A DNA stretch of 39,176 nucleotides from contig QZIW01000025.1 in assembly GCA_003604985.1 (NCBI GenBank), forward strand, positions 1 through 39,176, in the 5' to 3' direction. The notes under the pieces are model-generated. The model was given only the letters and a program-made list of their open reading frames with translations. It ran no database searches and had not been told where the DNA came from. The position numbers and the translations under genes are program-made. This DNA comes from Ammonifex sp. (GTDB lineage Bacteria > Bacillota > Desulfotomaculia > Desulfotomaculales > Ammonificaceae). How positions within the stretch are numbered: position 1 is the stretch's first letter; each line of letters starts with the position of its first letter. This document shows positions 34,428 through 39,176 of the stretch, piece after piece.

Positions 34428-34554
34428 AGTACAAGGAAGGCGCAGGCGGACGGGCCGGAGCGTATACCGGAAATACGTGAGGACCCGGCCGGCGAGCCTG
34501 ACGCAATAATGCGAAGCTTATCGCCGCGTCCATCGAAAGAAGTACTATTTTTTT
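34428..34554 (+). ncRNA. Candidate structured 5' leader RNA of the beta-CASP gene
   Basis: Nested helices can be drawn through 34,428-34,546. An outer closing stem AGTAC/GTACT (34,428-34,432 with 34,542-34,546) encloses CAGGC/GCCTG (34,443/34,496) and GGCCGG/CCGGCC (34,453/34,485). A hairpin CGTAT/ATACG (34,461/34,473) follows. A second domain has ACGC/GCGT with an inner GCGA-AGCTTA-TCGC. A run of seven T follows directly, then GGAGGA, the ribosome binding site. The element could be an attenuator or an independent RNA. I do not recognise the family. Confidence 0.55.
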
Positions 34555-34570
34555 GGAGGAGAGAGAAAGC

Positions 34571-36100
34571 ATGCGGTTGAGCTTTTACGGTGCGGCCCGG
34601 ACGGTAACGGGCTCTTGCTTCCTGGCGGAGGTTTCGGGCATGCGCGTGCTTGTCGACTGCGGCCTCTTCCAGGGGCCGCCCGAGGTCCGGGAACGAAACT
34701 TCAAACCTTTCCCTTTCCTACCCGCCGCCATCGATTTCTTGCTGCTGACTCATGCGCATATCGACCATTCGGGGCTTATCCCGCGTCTTTGCAGGGAAGG
34801 CTTCAGGGGGAAGATCCTGGCGACGGAGGCGTCCGTTGATCTCCTGGGGGTGCTTTTGCCCGACGCGGCCCACATCCAGGAGATGGAGACGGAGCAGAAA
34901 AACCGGAAAGGCAAGCGCGCGGGGAAGCCCCCGCTGGCCCCGCTTTATACCGTTGCGGACGCGGCCAGAAGCCTTCAATTTCTCGAGGGAGTCGGTTACG
35001 AAACGCCGGTCTCCCTTTCACCCGGGGTCACCGCTACCTTTCTCAACGCCGGCCACATCCTGGGTGCTTCAATGATTCTGTTGACCGTCAACGAAGGCAG
35101 CGTGCCGCTCCGTGTCCTATTTTCAGGTGACGTCGGCCGTAAGGGGCAGAGGTTTTTGAAAGATCCCGTTACGGTTGACGCGGCCGATTACGTAATCATG
35201 GAGTCCACATACGGGAACAGGCTTCACCCCGAAGAGAACGAGCTGTCGGTACTCCGCGAGGTAATATGGCGCGCATATAACAGGGGCGGCAACGTGATCA
35301 TACCGGCCTTTGCGGTGGAGCGGACACAGGACCTGCTTTACGATCTGAGCGAGCTTAACCACGCGGGTGGACTGCCGCCCGTCAAGGTGTACATAGACAG
35401 CCCTCTGGCCTCTGCGGTAACCAGTATTTTCAACCGCCACAGGGAATTGTACGACCAGGAAACGCAGTCACTGATCAGGGCGGGCCTGGACCCATTAAAT
35501 TCGGATTTCGTTCATTTTTCGGTCACTACCGAGGAGTCACGCGCGCTCAACGAGAGCCCGCAGAGCCTGGTCATCATTTCCGCGAGCGGTATGTGTGAGG
35601 CCGGGCGGATCCGCCACCACCTGAAACACAACCTCTGGCGTCCGGAGTCCGCCGTGGTGTTCGTCGGGTTCCAACCGGTAGGGACGCTCGGCCGGCGCAT
35701 CCTGGACGGCGAGCGAAGCGTTACCATTTTTGGCGAAGAGATCGCCGTCAGGGCCGAGATCGTAGAGCTTTCAGGCTACTCCGCCCATGCCGACCAGCCG
35801 GCGTTAATCAACTGGTTGAGTGGAATTACGCATAAGCCGAGGCAGGTTTTCGTTGTGCACGGCGAGCCGGATGCCGCGGAATTCCTGCGGGGCAGGATCG
35901 AGAGCGGACTTGGTATAAAAGCCGTGGTGCCCGATTTTGCTTCGTCCTGGACACTGGTTGCGGACGTCCGGGCAGAAGCGCTCTGGGATGCTTACCGGCG
36001 GCTCGGCGACCGAATCCAGGAGACTTTGCGGGCGGCCGACCCGGCGGAGACAGCCGAAATAGTCCACCGGCTGGAAGCGGTTTTTAATGGCAGGAAGTAG
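34571..36100 (+). CDS. Metallo-beta-lactamase/beta-CASP RNA-processing nuclease family protein
   Basis: About 509 aa. The zinc-binding motif HAHIDH is at residues 61-66, with further metal ligands in NAGHILGAS and FSGDVG. The beta-CASP part has PAFAVERTQDLLYDLSEL, IISASGMCEAGRIRHHL, SGYSAHADQ and VFVVHGEPDAA. These are the marks of the COG1236/YSH1-type exonuclease family, which cleaves RNA; the enzyme is predicted cytoplasmic. ATG 34571 lies after GGAGGAGAG. A TTG at 34,553 would be the ribosome-binding-site region itself. The gene is directly downstream of the candidate structured leader. Confidence 0.9.
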   Translation: MRLSFYGAARTVTGSCFLAEVSGMRVLVDCGLFQGPPEVRERNFKPFPFLPAAIDFLLLTHAHIDHSGLIPRLCREGFRGKILATEASVDLLGVLLPDAAHIQEMETEQKNRKGKRAGKPPLAPLYTVADAARSLQFLEGVGYETPVSLSPGVTATFLNAGHILGASMILLTVNEGSVPLRVLFSGDVGRKGQRFLKDPVTVDAADYVIMESTYGNRLHPEENELSVLREVIWRAYNRGGNVIIPAFAVERTQDLLYDLSELNHAGGLPPVKVYIDSPLASAVTSIFNRHRELYDQETQSLIRAGLDPLNSDFVHFSVTTEESRALNESPQSLVIISASGMCEAGRIRHHLKHNLWRPESAVVFVGFQPVGTLGRRILDGERSVTIFGEEIAVRAEIVELSGYSAHADQPALINWLSGITHKPRQVFVVHGEPDAAEFLRGRIESGLGIKAVVPDFASSWTLVADVRAEALWDAYRRLGDRIQETLRAADPAETAEIVHRLEAVFNGRK

Positions 36101-36151
36101 CGGGTTCATGCCGGCGGCCGGAACCGGGCGGCGCGGCAAGGCACGGTGCTG

Positions 36152-36157
36152 TATAAT
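36152..36157 (+). promoter_or_regulatory. Possible -10 element ahead of pgeF
   Basis: A perfect TATAAT lies in the 180-bp gap, but no good -35 is found 17 bp upstream. The call rests on the hexamer alone. Confidence 0.35.
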
Positions 36158-36280
36158 ATAAGGCAAGGGCAAGCGTTCAACCGCTTCGCCCGTCCGAGCT
36201 TCTCAATCGATTTATGCGGGAATGGTGAGTAAATCATTAGTTCTGCCTTTTCTACTAAAAATTATAGTGGGCTGCGCCTG

Positions 36281-37054
36281 GTGCAAGCGGAGGCTTTCGA
36301 CCTTCCGTGGATGGCACATGCCTTCTCGACGCGTCTGGGGGGTGTGAGCGAGGGTGCTTATACTTCGTTGAACCTCAGTTTCGCCGTCGGCGACAGGCCC
36401 GAACGGGTAGTGGAAAACCGGAGACGGCTCGCCGGGGCGCTCGGTTATGACCCGCAGCGGATGGTTTGCGGCCGGCAGGTCCACGGCGACAAGGTCGCTG
36501 TGGTGACGCTGGGCGAGGCCGGCGCGGGGGCGCTTGGGCTGCAAACGGCGCTTCCCGCAACCGACGGGCTGATAACCGGCACGCCAGGTTTGCCGCTGGT
36601 GGCTTACTTCGCGGACTGCGTGCCGGTGGTGTTCGCCGATCCCGAAAACAGGGCGATTGCGCTTGCGCATGCGGGCTGGCGGGGCACCTTGCAGGAGATT
36701 GCCAGAAAAGCACTGGAAAAAATGACAGAAGCGTTCGGTACGCATCCACCGGAATGTCTGGTGTCCATTGGCCCGGCTATCGGACCCTGCTGCTACGAAG
36801 TAGACCATTCCGTGGCGGCCAGGTTTACCCGCTGGGGCCCGACGGTTGGCGCCAAGAAAAGCGGCAAGTGGTTCGTCGACCTCTGGGAGGCCAACCGGCA
36901 GATTCTTCTCGGTGCGGGCGTCAGACCCGAGCGTATTACGGTTATAAAGATGTGCACCGCTTGCAACCGGGAACTGATGTTTTCCCACCGGCGGGACGGG
37001 GGAGAGACCGGCAGGATGGCGGCCGTAGTGATGCTGCGTTCGGAAGGGGTTTAA
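36281..37054 (+). CDS. pgeF: Peptidoglycan editing factor PgeF (YlmD/YfiH, laccase domain)
   Basis: 257-aa member of the DUF152/multicopper-polyphenol-oxidase-like family, now known as PgeF, which acts in cytoplasmic peptidoglycan-precursor quality control. Visible motifs are HAFSTRLGGVSEG, RQVHGDKVAVV, ATDGLIT, LVAYFADCVPVVFAD with the metal-site Cys, and IALAHAGWRGTL with the His. The start GTG 36281 is forced by an upstream stop; it has no strong ribosome binding site. It ends 2 bp before the response regulator. In Bacillus the same gene lies near the division/sporulation cluster, which is the case here too. Confidence 0.92.
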   Translation: MQAEAFDLPWMAHAFSTRLGGVSEGAYTSLNLSFAVGDRPERVVENRRRLAGALGYDPQRMVCGRQVHGDKVAVVTLGEAGAGALGLQTALPATDGLITGTPGLPLVAYFADCVPVVFADPENRAIALAHAGWRGTLQEIARKALEKMTEAFGTHPPECLVSIGPAIGPCCYEVDHSVAARFTRWGPTVGAKKSGKWFVDLWEANRQILLGAGVRPERITVIKMCTACNRELMFSHRRDGGETGRMAAVVMLRSEGV

Positions 37055-37056
37055 CC

Positions 37057-37764
37057 GTGGCGCTGATTTTGGTTGTCGACGATGAGGAACACATCCGCAG
37101 ACTGCTTCGTTTCACCCTTGAGCAAGAAGGTTTTGAGGTCCTGACCGCCGCCGACGGATCCAGGGCCCTACAAATTACCCGTACCAGGAAACCTGACCTG
37201 GTTATTTTGGACGTAATGCTTCCGGAAATGGACGGGTTGACGTTTTGCCAGGCATTGCGTGCGGATGGAAAGTGCCGGGGTATCCCGGTTATCATGCTGA
37301 GCGCCCGCGTGGGTGAGGCAGACAAGGTTACGGGGCTGGATACAGGGGCGGATGATTACGTGACGAAACCTTTCAGCCCGCGGGAACTGGTCGCGCGGGT
37401 GCGCGCCCACCTCCGGCGTCAGGCGCCCGTGGCGGATAAAAACAGGCTGGTTCACGGCCAACTGGTTATCGACCGGGAACGCCTGACGGTCTCCTGGGGT
37501 GAGGCGCACCAGGACCTGACACCGAAGGAGTTTGAGCTGCTTTATTTCCTGGCCGGCCATCCGGGGCGGGTTTTCTCCCGCGAGTACCTGCTCGACCGGA
37601 TTTGGGGGTTTGATTTTCCCGGCGGTTCCCGGACGGTTGACGTACACATCCGGTATATCCGGCACAAACTTGAACAGTTACCAGCCGCCCCCCGCGTGAT
37701 TGAAACAGTGCGGGGAGCGGGATATCGTTTTCGGGAGCAGTTGAATGGAAAAGACAATTCGTAG
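37057..37764 (+). CDS. phoP: PhoP/PhoB-like OmpR-family response regulator
   Basis: 235-aa response regulator. The receiver has the acidic pair D8-D9, phospho-acceptor D52 (VILDVMLP) and K104 (YVTKPF). The C-terminal winged helix ([20 protein letters not shown], then [16 protein letters not shown]) is of the OmpR/PhoB type. GTG 37057 has GGAAGGGG seven bases upstream. The stop overlaps the kinase start by 20 bp. A PhoP/PhoB identity is supported by the PhoR-like kinase and by the Pho-box-like repeats after it; the sequence alone would not exclude another OmpR member. Confidence 0.88.
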   Translation: MALILVVDDEEHIRRLLRFTLEQEGFEVLTAADGSRALQITRTRKPDLVILDVMLPEMDGLTFCQALRADGKCRGIPVIMLSARVGEADKVTGLDTGADDYVTKPFSPRELVARVRAHLRRQAPVADKNRLVHGQLVIDRERLTVSWGEAHQDLTPKEFELLYFLAGHPGRVFSREYLLDRIWGFDFPGGSRTVDVHIRYIRHKLEQLPAAPRVIETVRGAGYRFREQLNGKDNS

Positions 37765-39106
37765 AAGAATCTACGCCGCGTTCTTTTTTGTTTTCATCGC
37801 ATGCTCGGGTTTGGGCCTACTTATCCTTTCCGGTAATGCAGGGTTTTGGACGGTCCTGACAGGCTGTGCACTCGTGGCTGTGGTGGGCGGGCGGATAGTC
37901 AGCCGTTCCGTTGCCGAACCTTTGAAGGCCCTGATTGTGGTGGCGCGCGATCTGACCCAGTTTGAAGAAACCAAGGACCTGGCGCGTACCGACGATTTCG
38001 GGGGTCTTACCTTAAGCGTGAACCTCCTGGCCCCGCGCTTGAAACAGACGTTCGACGCCCTGCGAACGGAAAAGGCGCGCATGGAAACCATCCTGGCAAG
38101 TCTCAACGAAGCCGTGATGGCGCTGGATTCGTCGTGCAAGGTTCTGCTGACGAATGCGGCGCTCGAGCGTTTATTCGGCATACGTCCCGAGGACGCTTGC
38201 GGCAAAAACATCCTTGAAGTGGTCCGGCATCACGAACTGGAACAGTTGGTGTGCCGCGTTCTCAATACGGGGGTGCCGGTCAGACAGGAACTGAAATTCC
38301 TCATTCCCCAGCCCCGCACCTTTACCGCCCGGCTTACGCCCATTCAAACCCCGGAGGGGGCCGGCGTAGTGGTAGTTTTACGGGACGTCACGGAACAGAG
38401 GCGCCTTGAGCAACTCCGGAGCGAGTTCGTGGCCAACGTTTCACACGAACTCCGGACGCCGCTGACGGCGATCCGGGGCTTCGTGGAAACCCTGCGCAAC
38501 GGCGCCGTGAAAGACCCGGCAACCGCGGCGGAATTCCTCGGTATTATCGAATCCGAGACCAAACGCCTGGAGAGGCTGGTCGAGGACATTTTAAACCTCT
38601 CCCGCCTGGAAGACCGCAGGACCGCAATCACGCGCAGAGATGTCAACATCGCTGAGGTAGTGGCGCGGGTGATTCCGGTTTTCGAGACGCGGGCACGGGA
38701 GCAGGGCGTCGCGCTTTCGGTCGACCTTCCGACAGGGCTGCCCCCGGTCCACGGGGACCCGGAACTCATCAGCCAGGTGTTTACGAACCTTATTGACAAC
38801 GCGCTAAAATTTACGCCTCAAGGAGAAGTCTGCATAAGGGCCGTTACTTCGCCGGGATGGCTGAAGGTGGACGTGGAAGACACCGGTACCGGCATCCCCG
38901 CGGACAGCCTGCCGCGTATATTCGAGCGTTTTTACAGGGTGGAGAAAGCACGCTCGAGGCTTTCAGGGGGAATGGGACTGGGCCTGGCCATCGTGAAGCA
39001 CATAGTGGAGGCGCACGGCGGGAAAGTGGACGTGGAGAGCGAGTTGGGCCGTGGGAGTTGTTTTTCTTTCTATTTGCCGGTTTTGAAAAGTTTAACATCG
39101 GCTTAA
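37745..39106 (+). CDS. phoR: PhoR-like sensor histidine kinase
   Basis: 453 aa. Two membrane helices (about 10-28 and 34-50) with only a few residues between them, so no real extracytoplasmic sensor domain; this is like the short form of PhoR. A HAMP-like region and a PAS domain (residues 110-215) follow. The HisKA motif VSHELRTP has the phosphorylated His at 234. The ATPase domain has [16 protein letters not shown] and GMGLGLAI. It is translationally coupled to the regulator. The last codons overlap the first two of four TTAACM repeats. Confidence 0.92.
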   Translation: MEKTIRRRIYAAFFFVFIACSGLGLLILSGNAGFWTVLTGCALVAVVGGRIVSRSVAEPLKALIVVARDLTQFEETKDLARTDDFGGLTLSVNLLAPRLKQTFDALRTEKARMETILASLNEAVMALDSSCKVLLTNAALERLFGIRPEDACGKNILEVVRHHELEQLVCRVLNTGVPVRQELKFLIPQPRTFTARLTPIQTPEGAGVVVVLRDVTEQRRLEQLRSEFVANVSHELRTPLTAIRGFVETLRNGAVKDPATAAEFLGIIESETKRLERLVEDILNLSRLEDRRTAITRRDVNIAEVVARVIPVFETRAREQGVALSVDLPTGLPPVHGDPELISQVFTNLIDNALKFTPQGEVCIRAVTSPGWLKVDVEDTGTGIPADSLPRIFERFYRVEKARSRLSGGMGLGLAIVKHIVEAHGGKVDVESELGRGSCFSFYLPVLKSLTSA

Positions 39107-39130
39107 CACAGACTTAACCGTGGCTTAACA
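39092..39130 (+). promoter_or_regulatory. Pho box: four TTAACM repeats at 11-bp spacing
   Basis: TTAACA at 39,092 and 39,103, TTAACC at 39,114 and TTAACA at 39,125, each separated by exactly 5 bp. This is the layout of PhoP/PhoB binding sites. The first two repeats lie across the end of phoR. A purine-rich AGAAGGAG at about 39,150 hints at a gene starting just beyond the window, probably in phosphate uptake. Confidence 0.8.
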
Positions 39131-39176
39131 ATTGGGTGTTAGAGTGGTAGAAGGAGTTTATCCGACCCGGAAGCCG

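Noticed and set aside
1-39176. CRISPR array, tRNA, rRNA, complete insertion sequence
   Set aside because: No regular 25-40 bp repeats with spacers, no cloverleaf or rRNA core sequence and no transposase gene were seen. The heptamer blocks are too short and degenerate to be CRISPR.

Overview
The window reads as the chromosome of a G+C-rich, anaerobic, endospore-forming Firmicute. A Clostridia of the Desulfotomaculum/Peptococcaceae type is my best guess, but no rRNA is present to confirm it. The reasons are a dcw cluster in Firmicute order, the sporulation genes spoIIGA, sigE, sigG and spoIIR, an oxygen-sensitive class III ribonucleotide reductase with its activase, and several radical-SAM proteins.

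Region 1 (about 70-11,640, + strand) is a cell-wall and division cluster: murD, spoVE/ftsW, murG, murC, murB, murA, divIB/ftsQ, two tandem DUF881 genes, sbp and ftsZ. It makes the peptidoglycan precursor and assembles the divisome. No ftsA lies between sbp and ftsZ. Region 2 (11,820-13,690) holds spoIIGA and sigE, the protease and pro-sigma-E pair of the mother cell, separated by a degenerate 7-bp repeat block.

Region 3 (about 13,700-26,000) is accessory, mostly on the - strand. It has a remnant of an ATP-pyrophosphatase gene, an exported SH3 protein, a graveyard of truncated and frameshifted genes (15.3-19.6 kb), a GNAT acetyltransferase, a two-gene restriction-modification system with a zinc-ribbon-rich methyltransferase, and a MATE transporter. 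It separates sigE from sigG, which are neighbours in many spore formers.

Region 4 (26,200-33,900, + strand) returns to core genes: sigG and spoIIR behind a good sigma-F promoter, a YlmC/YmxH PRC-barrel protein, nrdR behind tandem NrdR boxes, nrdD and nrdG, then an HTH regulator and a radical-SAM/SPASM-like enzyme. Region 5 (33,900-39,176) has an FmdB-type zinc ribbon protein, a candidate structured RNA directly ahead of a beta-CASP metallo-beta-lactamase, pgeF, and a PhoP/PhoR-type two-component system. The window ends in four TTAACM repeats at exact 11-bp spacing, a Pho box that probably controls a phosphate-uptake gene just beyond the right edge.

The genes link up functionally. SpoIIR, made under sigma-F, would trigger SpoIIGA to process SigE. 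SpoVE, MurA-G and FtsZ serve septum and cortex synthesis. NrdR would repress its own gene and probably nrdDG.
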